Shown: piece after piece, positions 19,646 through 28,599 of the stretch | Numbering within the stretch: position 1 is the first letter of the stretch | Layout of the letters: every line of letters begins with the position of its first letter | NCBI RefSeq assembly: GCF_037044555.1 | Contig: NZ_CP146275.1 | Coordinates: forward strand, 3,576,501-3,640,500 | Direction of reading: 5' to 3' | Source: Pelagibacterium nitratireducens | GTDB lineage: Bacteria; Pseudomonadota; Alphaproteobacteria; Rhizobiales; Devosiaceae | Length of the DNA stretch: 64,000 nucleotides | The notes under the pieces: generated by a model | What the model was told of the DNA's origin: nothing | What the model saw: the letters and a program-made list of their open reading frames with translations, nothing else | The model's database searches: none | Made by a program: the position numbers and the translations under genes

Positions 19646-20323
19646 TCAGGCGTAGCAGACCCAGCCGCGGAAGCTCAGGCCGGCGTAGAACAGGGTGATA
19701 TCGGTAAATCCGGCCGCTTTGAGCATCGCTTCTTCCTCCTCGGGGGCGAGGATGGTGAGGTTTGTGGCGATGGCGGAGCGGGCGGCCTGGTTTTGCGGAT
19801 CGCCGCCGCCGAAGGCGATGTGGCGGGCGATCGATTGGCTGCGTTCGGGCTCGGTCTGGGCAAAGCTGATATGGGCGAGGACAAAGGGCGCGCCGGGGGC
19901 AAGGCGGCGGCGGATCTGGCGGAGCGTTTCGAGCCGGTGTTCGCGGGGGATAAAATGGAAGGTCAAAAGGCACACGGCGCCATCGAAGGGGCCATCGGGG
20001 GCGTCCGCGATATATCCGTGATGGAGGCGGATGCGGGCGGCGTGGGGGCCGATGGTGTCTTTGGCAGCCGCGAGCATATCGGCTGAGGGATCGACGCCGT
20101 CAAAAGTCCAGCCGGGATGGTTCTCGGCCAGCGCTTTGAGCTCGAGCCCGCCACCGGCCCCGAGCACCAGAATTTTCCCATCCTCTTTCACGCCCTCGGC
20201 CAGAAGCTGGGACGTCATGGCGTGCAGGCCATCGAAGCCGGGCACCTTGCGCGGCGTGCCCGCGGCATAAGTGCTGGCGTGGCCGGCGCCGAAAGCGGGG
20301 GGTGTGGGGTTGCGGGGTTTCAT
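19646..20323 (-). CDS. Class I SAM-dependent methyltransferase
   Basis: A 225-residue methyltransferase of the type-25/UbiE-like group. Motif I is ILVLGAGGGLELKALA near residues 51-66, the acidic loop is FDGVDPSADML, and GAVCLLTFHFIPREHRLETL is the motif IV/post-motif region. The substrate is unknown. Convergent with the saccharopine dehydrogenase gene with only 2 bp between their stops. Confidence 0.85.
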   Translation of the reverse strand: MKPRNPTPPAFGAGHASTYAAGTPRKVPGFDGLHAMTSQLLAEGVKEDGKILVLGAGGGLELKALAENHPGWTFDGVDPSADMLAAAKDTIGPHAARIRLHHGYIADAPDGPFDGAVCLLTFHFIPREHRLETLRQIRRRLAPGAPFVLAHISFAQTEPERSQSIARHIAFGGGDPQNQAARSAIATNLTILAPEEEEAMLKAAGFTDITLFYAGLSFRGWVCYA

Positions 20324-20717
20324 GTAACTTTATGTGTGGCGGATTGGTGGGGGTGTCAAGGTGGGAAGGCGCGGGCAATTCGACGTGGTTAGCGGCTCGG
20401 GGTCAGCTTGCGACCCCATTTCGGTCATACCGAGCGTATCCGTCGCAGGACGAAACCTGCCGTTCACCTTTCGCCGAATGGCAGAGCTAAACGCAGGCCG
20501 ACCCTAAGCTATTCTGGAGCGCAGGGCCGAGCCGTCGACCTGAAAAAACACCGAAGCGCTGCCTGCTCCAACCTGGCGGAAAACTGATTATCCCCACACG
20601 CGATAACCGATACTTTACCACGATTGGCTATGTTCTCCGGGACTATGATCCAGATCAAGATTTGGGAATCTCGATCGGCATAGAACGTCACAGACGCCAA
20701 TCTGGAAGCCTCTCACC
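20324..20717. other. Gene-poor interval upstream of the globin-coupled receptor
   Basis: This 394-bp stretch has no convincing gene. It carries a 17-bp sequence (CGACCCCATTTCGGTCA, 20411-20427) that is repeated exactly at 22561-22577 on the far side of the chemoreceptor gene. The part after 20560 is less GC-rich and probably contains the receptor promoter. Confidence 0.5.
20411..20427. repeat. 17-bp direct repeat, left copy
   Basis: CGACCCCATTTCGGTCA, identical to 22561-22577. The two copies flank the globin-coupled chemoreceptor gene. It is probably the conserved core of a degraded intergenic repeat rather than an integration target duplication. Confidence 0.6.
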
Positions 20718-22328
20718 ATGACCTCCGATACCGCCGATCTTCTCCAGTCCCGTCTCGACTTTATCGGTCTTGATGACGCTGCGCGAGGCAGCATCGCCCG
20801 CGCCCAGCCGCTGATCGAGGCTCATCTCGAGCCAGCCCTGACCCGGTTTTACGCCAAGATCGCCGAGGTGCCAGCCGTGGCCCGCTTCTTTGATGGCAAG
20901 CCACAGATGGATCGGGCCAAGTCCAAGCAGCTAGGACATTGGTCGGCCATTGCGACCGGGCAGTTGGATCAAGCCTATATGGAGGCAAGCAGCAAGGTGG
21001 GGCTCCGCCATGCCAAGATCGGGCTGGAGCCGCGCTGGCATATCGGCGGCTATGGCCTGATCATGGAAACACTGGTGCGCGGATTGGTGCACGACACCAT
21101 GGCGGCAGCGCTCGAGCCGGAAAAAGGCCGCTTCGGCCGTTCCGTGCCGCGCACGGCCGAGGCCGTGCTGGCTGATGCCGATGCCATGGCCGACATGCTG
21201 GTGGCCGTGCTCAAATCCATGCTGCTTGATGTCGACATTGGCGTCTCCGCTTATTTCGACAAACTGACGGCCGATGCCCGAGAGGCCGATGACGCCGCGC
21301 GCGCAAAAATCGACAAGGCCGTCGCCGCGACCGGGGCGGTACTCCGTGATGTGGCCCAGGGCAATCTCACCAGCCGGGTGACCGAGGCCCTCGACCCCGA
21401 ATTCGACCAGATCAAGCAGGACACCAATGCGGTAGCGGAACGGCTTACCGAGATCGTCGGGCAATTGCAGCAGACCTCCCGCTCACTCAAGACGGCGACC
21501 GGAGAAATTCTGGCCGGCGCCAATGATCTGGCCGACCGCACCACGCGGCAGGCGGCGACAATTGAGCAGACCTCTGCATCGGTTGAACAGCTTTCCACGG
21601 CGGTGGTGGAAAATGCCAGGCGGGCAGCAACCGCCAGCGACACGGCTCGCCAATTGTCGCGCAGCGCGACCGAAGGCGGCGCGGTGATGGGCGAAGCCAA
21701 TCAGGCCATGAGCGCCATCGAAACCTCCTCGGCCAAGATCTCCAATATCATCGGCATGATCGACGACATCGCCTTCCAGACCAATCTGCTGGCGCTCAAT
21801 GCTTCGGTGGAAGCGGCGCGCGCCGGCGAAGCCGGCAAGGGCTTTGCCGTGGTGGCAGTGGAAGTGCGACGCCTGGCGCAGAACGCGGCCCAGGCCTCCA
21901 GCGAGGTCAAGCAGTTGATCGACGCCAGCGCGGGCGAGGTGCGCAACGGCACCCAGTTGGTTGCGCGCGCCGCCGAGACCTTGCTCGATATCCAGACCCG
22001 CGCCGAGGAAAGCGCGGGGCTGATCGATGCCATTGCCAAGGCCAATGGCGAGCAGTCGCAGGCGCTTGAAGAGGTGAACGTCGCGGTGCGGACCATGGAC
22101 GAGATGACCCAGCACAATGCAGCGCTGGTGGAAGAAACCAATGCCGCCATTGAGCAGAACGAAGCCCAGGCGATTGAACTCGATCAGATTGTGGCGGTGT
22201 TCCGACTGAACGGTCCCGATCAGTCGGTACCGCAGTCGCAGAAGTTGGCCAAACCCGCACAGGCTGTTCGACCCGTATCGCAGATATCAGGTAATACCGC
22301 GCTCGCTGCTGATTGGGAGCAATTCTAG
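20718..22328 (+). CDS. Globin-coupled methyl-accepting chemotaxis protein (HemAT-like)
   Basis: A 536-residue soluble chemoreceptor. Residues 1-170 form a protoglobin-type sensor; the proximal haem histidine is expected at His98 in RHAKIGLEPRWHIGGY. There is no membrane segment. Residues 195-260 are HAMP-like (GAVLRDVAQGNLTSRV), and the kinase-control hairpin tip is IDDIAFQTNLLALNASVEAARAG at about 352-374, followed by FAVVAVEVRRLAQ. The protein ends DWEQF, a C-terminal pentapeptide of the kind that tethers CheR or CheB. It should sense oxygen or another gas through haem and signal to CheA. No che genes are nearby, so it is an orphan receptor. Confidence 0.93.
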   Translation: MTSDTADLLQSRLDFIGLDDAARGSIARAQPLIEAHLEPALTRFYAKIAEVPAVARFFDGKPQMDRAKSKQLGHWSAIATGQLDQAYMEASSKVGLRHAKIGLEPRWHIGGYGLIMETLVRGLVHDTMAAALEPEKGRFGRSVPRTAEAVLADADAMADMLVAVLKSMLLDVDIGVSAYFDKLTADAREADDAARAKIDKAVAATGAVLRDVAQGNLTSRVTEALDPEFDQIKQDTNAVAERLTEIVGQLQQTSRSLKTATGEILAGANDLADRTTRQAATIEQTSASVEQLSTAVVENARRAATASDTARQLSRSATEGGAVMGEANQAMSAIETSSAKISNIIGMIDDIAFQTNLLALNASVEAARAGEAGKGFAVVAVEVRRLAQNAAQASSEVKQLIDASAGEVRNGTQLVARAAETLLDIQTRAEESAGLIDAIAKANGEQSQALEEVNVAVRTMDEMTQHNAALVEETNAAIEQNEAQAIELDQIVAVFRLNGPDQSVPQSQKLAKPAQAVRPVSQISGNTALAADWEQF

Positions 22329-22745
22329 TCTACCCTATAGACACCATTTTACTCAGCCGTCGGGCAGAAATTGCCCCAAATCGCCATCGCCTCCACTTGC
22401 CCCGACCGCCTGCATTCAGGGAATCCAAGAGGCGTTGTTAATGACCTAAAAGAGGGCGCGCTGCTGTCGAAGCTCAGCGACCACCTGAATGGCCGCTTTC
22501 CTAAGCCCGCCACCCGGAAGCGGACGAGCAGGAACCCACCCCAATTCGCCCGTCAGCAGTCGACCCCATTTCGGTCACTCGATGGCGCTTTGTGGATTGC
22601 CGAAAGCAGCCTTTCGTGCTGTGGCTAAATCGGGGCTAAGAGACTGTCAGGTTCTGGCGCACGGAGTAGTAGCCCGGGTCTTGCATTGTTGACACCGGGA
22701 CTGTCTTGCCCAGAAATGACCTTGGGCATGGGGAGGCATCCACAC
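22329..22745. other. Gene-poor interval between the chemoreceptor and GIY-YIG genes
   Basis: A 417-bp stretch without a supported gene. It contains the second copy of the 17-bp repeat (22561-22577) and TGAATGGCCGCTT (22486-22498), which recurs at 23613-23625 after the next gene. It resembles decayed mosaic intergenic repeat DNA. Confidence 0.5.
22561..22577. repeat. 17-bp direct repeat, right copy
   Basis: Exact copy of 20411-20427, in the same orientation, downstream of the chemoreceptor gene. Confidence 0.6.
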
Positions 22746-23588
22746 ATGGCGCATCCGGAATTGAATGCCGAAGTGCTCTTGAATCTCGGTTTCGTCGATG
22801 TCGGCCGATGGGAGCCTTCAGGCGACTTTATTACCTACGAGTTCGATGGAGAGGACGCGGATGCGAACCAAGTTCTGTTTGACGCGTCAAACGCTCTGTA
22901 TGCTTTCGTGCGTGGTGAGCGGGTTCTCTACATTGGCAAAACAGCCCGTTCGATCAGGAAACGCTATATCGGCTACTGCCGACCGGGAAAGCGACAGGCA
23001 ACCAATCTGCGCTGCCACCACAACATCAGGACGGCCATCGCCGAAGGCCATGAAATCCGCATCTTTGCTTTCGCACCGATAACGCACCTCCAGTACGCTG
23101 ATTTCGAGATCAACCTGGCCGCAGGCCTCGAGGATAGTCTGATCCGAGCATTCGATCCTCCATGGAATGGCCGCGAAAAAGGTCAGTCGATCTCGGAAGA
23201 AGCCGAACGCGAGGAGGCGGAGGAAACCGAGCGCCAGGGTACCAGCCCTGAAAACGATGTCCTGTCCAGACCTGCGGCATCCGGCACGGCCCTGGCATCC
23301 TTCTCGATCGTGCTGGGATCGACCTATTACTACAAGGGCTTCTTGAATCCCGGTGTCGAAGCGAGCCGTTCTCTCGGCAAGGACGGCGATCCCATCCGTA
23401 TCGTCTTCAGCGACGGCAGCCAGACCGTCGTTTCCAAGATCAACAGGACGGCAAACCGTACTGGTGCTGTCCGGGTCGTGGGTGGAAACCAGCGGATTGC
23501 TGAGTGGTTTCAGGAGCACTTCAGGGAAGGCGATACCGTACAGGGTAGAGTGATAGATCCGCATACGATAACACTGGCCGCACCATAG
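22746..23588 (+). CDS. GIY-YIG nuclease domain protein with unknown C-terminal domain
   Basis: A 280-residue protein. Residues 50-142 fit a GIY-YIG nuclease: ALYAF (in place of GIY), VLYIGKT with YIG at 62-64, basic RSIRKRY with Arg71/Arg73, and the late LEDSLIRAFDPPWN, whose Glu129 and Asn141 match the catalytic Glu and the structural Asn of Eco29kI-like enzymes. Residues 145-175 are a charged Glu-rich linker. Residues 190-278 form a separate beta-rich region (YYYKGFLNPGVEAS, VVSKINRTANRTG, VVGGNQRIAEWFQEHF) that could recognise DNA, but I cannot name it. The ATG follows GGAGG by 9 nt. It appears less GC-rich than its neighbours and lies alone between repeat-bearing spacers, which suggests transfer. 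No methyltransferase partner is present. Confidence 0.75.
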   Translation: MAHPELNAEVLLNLGFVDVGRWEPSGDFITYEFDGEDADANQVLFDASNALYAFVRGERVLYIGKTARSIRKRYIGYCRPGKRQATNLRCHHNIRTAIAEGHEIRIFAFAPITHLQYADFEINLAAGLEDSLIRAFDPPWNGREKGQSISEEAEREEAEETERQGTSPENDVLSRPAASGTALASFSIVLGSTYYYKGFLNPGVEASRSLGKDGDPIRIVFSDGSQTVVSKINRTANRTGAVRVVGGNQRIAEWFQEHFREGDTVQGRVIDPHTITLAAP

Positions 23589-23897
23589 CCCTCACCGTCA
23601 GAATCTATTGGATGAATGGCCGCTTCCCAACTCGCGGCCAAATCCCGTAAGCCCCCTCCCCACCCCATTGTTGCCGTCGAGCAAAAGCATCAGCGCTGCC
23701 GCGTACTGGATCCCGGCTCAGGGCCGGGATGACGGTGGAGGGGGGACTGATCGCTAAGGCCGGGATGACGGTGGGGGAGGGTTGATCGTCGGGGGCCGGT
23801 TGCCACGGCTGGGCAGATAGGCTAGATCGGCGCCCCTTTTTGTTTTTGCCTCGGCGGCGCGGGTTTGCGGGCGGGGGTGGTTTGGGTCGGGTTTTCC
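23589..23897. repeat. Spacer with palindromic repeat family A (locus 1)
   Basis: A 309-bp non-coding stretch. It holds TGAATGGCCGCTT (23613-23625, also at 22486) and one copy of the dispersed palindromic unit (TACTGGATCCCGG...CCGGGATGACGG, 23704-23736), followed by a half copy at 23757-23773. No gene is supported. Confidence 0.7.
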
Positions 23898-25157
23898 ATG
23901 GCATCGCTTTATTGTGGGGTCGATTTCGGCACCACCAATTCCACGATCGGGGTCGTCGGGGCCGATGGCGCGCCGGTGTTGATCCCGGTGGAAGGGGACG
24001 CGGTGACGTTGCCTTCGGCGCTGTTTTTCAGTTTCGAGGATCAGAGCACCCATTTCGGGCGGTCGGCGGTGCATGAATATATGGACGGGGCCGAGGGGCG
24101 GTTCATGCGGGCGCTCAAATCGGTGCTGGGGACGGCGTTGATGGCGGAGACCACCCAGATCGGGCGCGAGCGGATCGGGTTTGAGGGGTTGATCGGGCGG
24201 TTTTTGAGCCATTTGCGCGACAGGCTGACCGTACACACCGGGGCGATGCCCGAGCAGGTGGTTCTGGGGCGGCCGGTTTATTTCGTCGACGGGGATTCAG
24301 GCGCGGACCGGGCGGCGCAAAACCAGCTCGAAGCGGCGGCGCGCAGCGTTGGGTTTTCCCATGTCGAATTTCAGTTCGAGCCGGTGGCGGCGGCGCTGCA
24401 TTTCGAGCGCACGCTGGAGGCCGAAGCGCTGGCGCTGGTTGTCGATATCGGGGGCGGCACATCGGATTTTTCGGTGCTGAAACTTTCGCCGCAACGCCGG
24501 GCCAGCACCGACCGGCGCGAAGACATCTTGAGCACGACGGGCGTGCATGTGGGCGGAACCGATTTCGACCGGCAGCTCAACATTTTCAAGGTGATGCCCG
24601 AAATGGGGTTGGGCACCTTAACGCGCGACGGCAAGCGGGAGATGCCGCGCTGGTATTTTCACGACATGGCGACCTGGCACAGGATCAACCAGCTCTATCG
24701 TCCCGAAATCTTGCGCGACATGCGCGAATTGCAGCGCGAGGCGGCGGAGCCGGACACGCTCGAGCGGTTTCGGCACCTTCTCGCCCACCGCTCGGGGCAC
24801 CGGCTGGCCGGGCAGGTGGAGGCGGCAAAGATCGCTTTGACCGATACGCCGATGGTCGACATCACGCTCGCCGAGCCGGGGCTGTCGCTGGCCATTGCCA
24901 CAACGCGGGCGGAATTTGAAGCGGCGAGCGCGGGGCTGACCGGCAAGATCGGGGCGGCGCTCGACGATGCGCTGGCTGCAGCGGGGGTGAGCGCTTCGGC
25001 GATCGAAACGGTGATCCTGACCGGGGGCGGGGCGCAGGTGCGGCAGGTGCGGGCGCTGGTCGATGCGCGTTTTGCCCATGCGCGGATCGCCCAATCGGAC
25101 CGGTTCGGGGCCGTGGGGCTGGGGCTGGCGGTGGACGCGGCGCGGCGGTTTGCGTGA
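23898..25157 (+). CDS. Hsp70 family protein, YegD-like
   Basis: A 419-residue actin-fold ATPase. The phosphate-1 motif is CGVDFGTTNSTIG at the N-terminus, phosphate-2 is VVDIGGGTSDFSVLKL near residue 188-203, and the adenosine motif is ILTGGGAQVRQVRALV near 374-389. The C-terminal substrate-binding half of DnaK is absent, as in E. coli YegD. It probably acts as a chaperone-like ATPase, but YegD's client is not defined. The ATG at 23898 matches the family start; the ribosome binding site is weak. It converges with a DUF72 gene. Confidence 0.88.
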   Translation: MASLYCGVDFGTTNSTIGVVGADGAPVLIPVEGDAVTLPSALFFSFEDQSTHFGRSAVHEYMDGAEGRFMRALKSVLGTALMAETTQIGRERIGFEGLIGRFLSHLRDRLTVHTGAMPEQVVLGRPVYFVDGDSGADRAAQNQLEAAARSVGFSHVEFQFEPVAAALHFERTLEAEALALVVDIGGGTSDFSVLKLSPQRRASTDRREDILSTTGVHVGGTDFDRQLNIFKVMPEMGLGTLTRDGKREMPRWYFHDMATWHRINQLYRPEILRDMRELQREAAEPDTLERFRHLLAHRSGHRLAGQVEAAKIALTDTPMVDITLAEPGLSLAIATTRAEFEAASAGLTGKIGAALDDALAAAGVSASAIETVILTGGGAQVRQVRALVDARFAHARIAQSDRFGAVGLGLAVDAARRFA

Positions 25158-25173
25158 GCGGTGCTGAGCGGGG

Positions 25174-25980
25174 TCAGCTCGCCAGCTTTTTGACCCTTTC
25201 GATCAGCGCCATGGCGGCGGCGGGGTTTTTTTCCTTAAAACCGGAAATGACGAAGGCGAAGACGTCGCGGGGGGTTTCGGCGGGGGCGGCGGCAAAGCTG
25301 GGAAGATCGGTGGGGACGCCACCTTTGGCATAGGTCACGATGCGGTCGGCCCAGGCGTCGAGGTCTTTTTCCGAATAGCCTTTTTCGTTGTCCTCGGAGG
25401 TGCCCTGGAGGCGCAGATAGACGAAATCGGCGGTGGGGTCGGCGATGACGGAATATTGGGCGTCGGCGCCGGTGATCAGCGCCACGCCGTTCTCGCGGGC
25501 CAGGGCGACGGCTTCGGCGTTGGCAAAGCTTTCATGGCGGGCTTCGAGGGCGTGGCGGAGGGTTTTGTTGTCCTGGGTGGCGGGCAGGAGTTTGAGGAAG
25601 GCGCCGAAATCGGCGGGGTCGAATTTCTTGGTGGCGGCGAGCTGCCAGTTGATGGGGCCGAGCTTGTCTTTGAGCTCGACGATGCCCGATGCGGTGAAGC
25701 GGAGAACCGATTCGGAGGCGTCGGCCAGCACCTTCTTATTGGTGGCGTAGCGGGTGCCCTTCAAGGTGAACATGAAATCGGCCGGCACTTCGTCGTGCCA
25801 TTTTCTAAAGCTTTCGGGCTTTTGCGACCCGTAGAAGGTGCCGTTGACCTCGACCCCGGTCATGGTTGCGCCCATGTGTTCGAGCTCGCGCTTTTGCGTG
25901 AGTTTTTGCGGGTAATAGGTGCCGCGCCAGGGCTCGAAGGTCCAGCCGCCCACGCCGATGAAAATCCTGCCCGTTGCCAT
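25174..25980 (-). CDS. DUF72 domain protein
   Basis: A 268-residue protein with the DUF72 TIM-barrel features: IFIGVGGWTFEPWRGTYYP at the N-terminus, VEVNGTFYGSQKPESFRKW, and FMFTLKGTRYATNKK. Later YLRLQGTSEDNEKGYSEKDLDAWADRI and FAFVISGFKEKNPAAAMAL complete the family pattern. Members (E. coli YecE) have no proven function. The ATG at 25980 is chosen because GGAGG lies 5 nt upstream; an ATG 12 nt earlier lacks this. Confidence 0.9.
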   Translation of the reverse strand: MATGRIFIGVGGWTFEPWRGTYYPQKLTQKRELEHMGATMTGVEVNGTFYGSQKPESFRKWHDEVPADFMFTLKGTRYATNKKVLADASESVLRFTASGIVELKDKLGPINWQLAATKKFDPADFGAFLKLLPATQDNKTLRHALEARHESFANAEAVALARENGVALITGADAQYSVIADPTADFVYLRLQGTSEDNEKGYSEKDLDAWADRIVTYAKGGVPTDLPSFAAAPAETPRDVFAFVISGFKEKNPAAAMALIERVKKLAS

Positions 25981-26162
25981 TATCGCCTCCATCCGGTGTT
26001 GGCGGCGACATTATCATCGCGCCGGTTCGGCGACAGCCCGGATTTGCCCGCAGGAGGAAAAAATCTGCGCTCGGGGGCAACCGAATGGGCGGCGGGGGGT
26101 TCAATCGGAGCGCCAAGGCGGATAGCCTGCGGCGCATATTTCATCAGCCCATCTGCAGGTCC

Positions 26163-28511
26163 ATGCCGCTTTCCATTCTCTCCCGCCTTTTTCAGCTTTT
26201 CGCCATGCTCGTTGTTTGCGCCGGGCTCGCCATGCCGGCCCTTGCGCAATCGGAAAGCGGCGAGAGTGCGACCCAGGACCCGCAGCAGGCGCTGAGCCAG
26301 CTGATCGAGGTGCTGCGCGACGATGCGGCGCGCGATGCGCTGATCGCCGAGCTTGAAGCGGGACTTGAGGGCAGCGCGCAGACCGAGGGCACGGCCGAGG
26401 AACCGGCGGCAAGCGGCGAGGGCGATGAGTTGCGCTCGATCGGCGCGCAGATTTCGGAGGTGACGCGGTCGGCGGTGGACAGCACAATGGCCTCGCTGGG
26501 CCAGCTGGGGCGGCAACTGGCCGCCACGCCGGAAATCTTTTCGGCGCTCTCGATCTCCGAGCTTAATGCGCTGGGCGCCATTCTGGCCAATGTCGCCATT
26601 CTGGTGGTTGTGACCTATGGCGGGCTGTTTTTGATGCGGCGCATCGTGCGCGTTCCGCGCGAGCGGTTGCGGGCGGTGTTCGATTCAGGGGGCTGGGTCG
26701 CCAAGCCGGTGGCGCTGGTGCTCGAATTCATTCTCGACGTGCTGGCCGCGGCCATTCCCTATGCGGTGGGCTATGGCATCGCGGCGGCCCTTCTGGGCGA
26801 GGCCGGGGTGATCCAGCTCGAGCATGCGCTCTATCTCAACGCGTTCGTGATGGTCGAGATCGTCATGGCGATCATCTTGAGTATCGTGTCGCCAAACCTG
26901 CCCGAGCAGCGGCTTGTGCATTTGTCCGACAGCGAAGCGAAATCGGTGATGGGGTGGTCGCGGTTCATCATCTCGCTGTTTGTCTTCGGGCAGATGATGG
27001 TGCTGCCGCTGATCACCGCAAGCGTTTCGTTTGCGGCGGGGCGGGCCATCTCGGTCGTTCTCCTGCTGTTGACGCTGATTGCCATGGCGGTGGCCGTGCT
27101 GGTGGCGCGCCAGCCGGTCAAGCAAAAGCTGATGGCGATGATCGAGACCAGGGAGGCGCAGCGCGGGCTGGGCCTGCCGATCCGCAACTGGCACGTCTTT
27201 GCGCTGATCTACCTCGCCGTTCTGGCGGTGATCGCTCTCACGCGCACCAGCGTCCAGTTTCAGGCCTATGTGTGGGACAATGTGCAGGTGGTGATCGCCA
27301 TCATGATCGGGGTGGTGATCCTCAATCTCATCAAGCGCAGCGCCCGCAACGGGTTCAACCTGCCCGAACGCCTGCGCCAGCGCTCGCCCGAGTTGCAGCG
27401 GCAGCTGCACAAGATCGTGCCCGCCGTGCTCAAGGTGGTGCGGTTCATCGTGATTGGCGCCATACTGGTGTTCTGCCTACACAAACTGGGGTTCTTCAAC
27501 TTCGTCGATTTCGTCGAAAGCGAGTTCGGGGCGCGGGTGGCCGGATCGGCGGTGACGATCCTTGTCATCCTGGCCGTTGCGATCCTTGCCTGGGTGGGGC
27601 TCAACACCTGGATGGACAGCCAGGTCAATCCGGACCTCGCTCCGGGGGCCACGGCGCGCAAGCGAACGCTGTTCGCGCTGTTGCGCAATGCGCTCACCAT
27701 CGCGCTGATCGTCATCACGCTGATGTTCGTGCTGTCTGAAATCGGCATCAATATCGCCCCGCTGCTGGCCTCGGCCGGGGTTCTGGGCCTGGCCATCGGG
27801 TTCGGGGCGCAAAAACTTGTCCAAGACATCATCACCGGCATCTTCATCCAGCTCGAAGGGGCGATCGATGTGGGGGACGTGGTGTCGTTGGCCGGGATTT
27901 CGGGGGTGGTCGAGCGGCTGACCATCCGCTCGGTCTCGCTGCGCGACCTCGAGGGCTCCTTTCACATCATCCCGTTTTCCTCGGTCGATACCGTCACCAA
28001 TTTCATGCGCGGCTTTTCCTATGCCGTCATCGACATGGGGGTGGGCTATCGCGAAAATGTCGAGGAGGCCCGGCAGGCCATGCTCGAGGCGTTCGAGCAA
28101 TTGCGGGCCGATCCCGAACACCAGAGCGCGATCATCGACGATTTCGAATGGATGGGCGTCAATGCGTTCGGGGCGAGCGAAGTGGTGCTGCGGGCCCGCA
28201 TCAAGACGCTGCCCGGCAAGCAATGGGGCATCAAGCGGGCCTACAATGCCATCGTCAAACGCATTTTCGACGAGCGCGACATCGAAATCCCCTTCCCCCA
28301 CCAGACGCTCTATTTCGGGGTGGGCAAGGACGGCAAGGCCCCGCCCATGCATATGGTGCGCGAGGACGACGCTGCGGGCGGGGAGGCCCCGGACGCGTCG
28401 ACCCGAACGCTGGAGGCCAAGCCCAGGCGCCGGCGGCAACGCAAGGGCGAAACCGAAATCGCGGGCAAGGACATGCCCGATGTGGACGAAGGGCCCGATG
28501 ACGAGACCTGA
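26163..28511 (+). CDS. MscS family mechanosensitive ion channel, large
   Basis: A 782-residue inner-membrane channel. A signal peptide (residues 1-27) is followed by a periplasmic acidic helical region with an Ala/Glu-rich stretch, then about eleven predicted membrane helices between residues 135 and 560. The MscS pore and beta domain follows: APLLASAGVLGLAIGFGAQKLVQD near 535-558 and GAIDVGDVVSLAGISGVVERLTIRSVSLRD. The last 50 residues are basic and charged and lie in the cytoplasm. It should release solutes on hypo-osmotic shock. The size places it with YbdG/YbiO-type large members. It is directly followed by a microprotein gene. Confidence 0.9.
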   Translation: MPLSILSRLFQLFAMLVVCAGLAMPALAQSESGESATQDPQQALSQLIEVLRDDAARDALIAELEAGLEGSAQTEGTAEEPAASGEGDELRSIGAQISEVTRSAVDSTMASLGQLGRQLAATPEIFSALSISELNALGAILANVAILVVVTYGGLFLMRRIVRVPRERLRAVFDSGGWVAKPVALVLEFILDVLAAAIPYAVGYGIAAALLGEAGVIQLEHALYLNAFVMVEIVMAIILSIVSPNLPEQRLVHLSDSEAKSVMGWSRFIISLFVFGQMMVLPLITASVSFAAGRAISVVLLLLTLIAMAVAVLVARQPVKQKLMAMIETREAQRGLGLPIRNWHVFALIYLAVLAVIALTRTSVQFQAYVWDNVQVVIAIMIGVVILNLIKRSARNGFNLPERLRQRSPELQRQLHKIVPAVLKVVRFIVIGAILVFCLHKLGFFNFVDFVESEFGARVAGSAVTILVILAVAILAWVGLNTWMDSQVNPDLAPGATARKRTLFALLRNALTIALIVITLMFVLSEIGINIAPLLASAGVLGLAIGFGAQKLVQDIITGIFIQLEGAIDVGDVVSLAGISGVVERLTIRSVSLRDLEGSFHIIPFSSVDTVTNFMRGFSYAVIDMGVGYRENVEEARQAMLEAFEQLRADPEHQSAIIDDFEWMGVNAFGASEVVLRARIKTLPGKQWGIKRAYNAIVKRIFDERDIEIPFPHQTLYFGVGKDGKAPPMHMVREDDAAGGEAPDASTRTLEAKPRRRRQRKGETEIAGKDMPDVDEGPDDET

Positions 28512-28526
28512 GGGCACAAGGAGACC

Positions 28527-28598
28527 ATGATGACTACTTTTATCGCCGTGATGATCGTGTTAGGGGGCTATGCTTTCGGAAAGAAGCCAAAAGCCTGA
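28527..28598 (+). CDS. 23-residue single-pass membrane microprotein
   Basis: A very short reading frame (M-M-T-T-F-I-A-V-M-I-V-L-G-G-Y-A-F-G then KKPKA), preceded by AAGGAG at 28518-28523. ATG 28530 is 6 nt from that site and probably the true start, giving 22 residues. It would form one hydrophobic helix with a basic cytoplasmic tail, as in many bacterial stress microproteins. The stop lies one base before the ATG of the HAD hydrolase, so it may act by translational coupling as a leader, as a peptide, or both. It begins 15 bp after the MscS gene. Evidence is the ribosome binding site, hydrophobic pattern and position only. Confidence 0.5.
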   Translation: MMTTFIAVMIVLGGYAFGKKPKA

Positions 28599-28599
28599 C

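Noticed and set aside
20411..22577. Composite transposon around the chemoreceptor gene
   Set aside because: Only a 17-bp repeat is shared; no transposase or terminal inverted repeats are present.
23605..23904. Minus-strand frame upstream of the Hsp70-like gene
   Set aside because: It translates repeat family A sequence and a Pro/Arg-rich spacer, with no sign of selection as protein.
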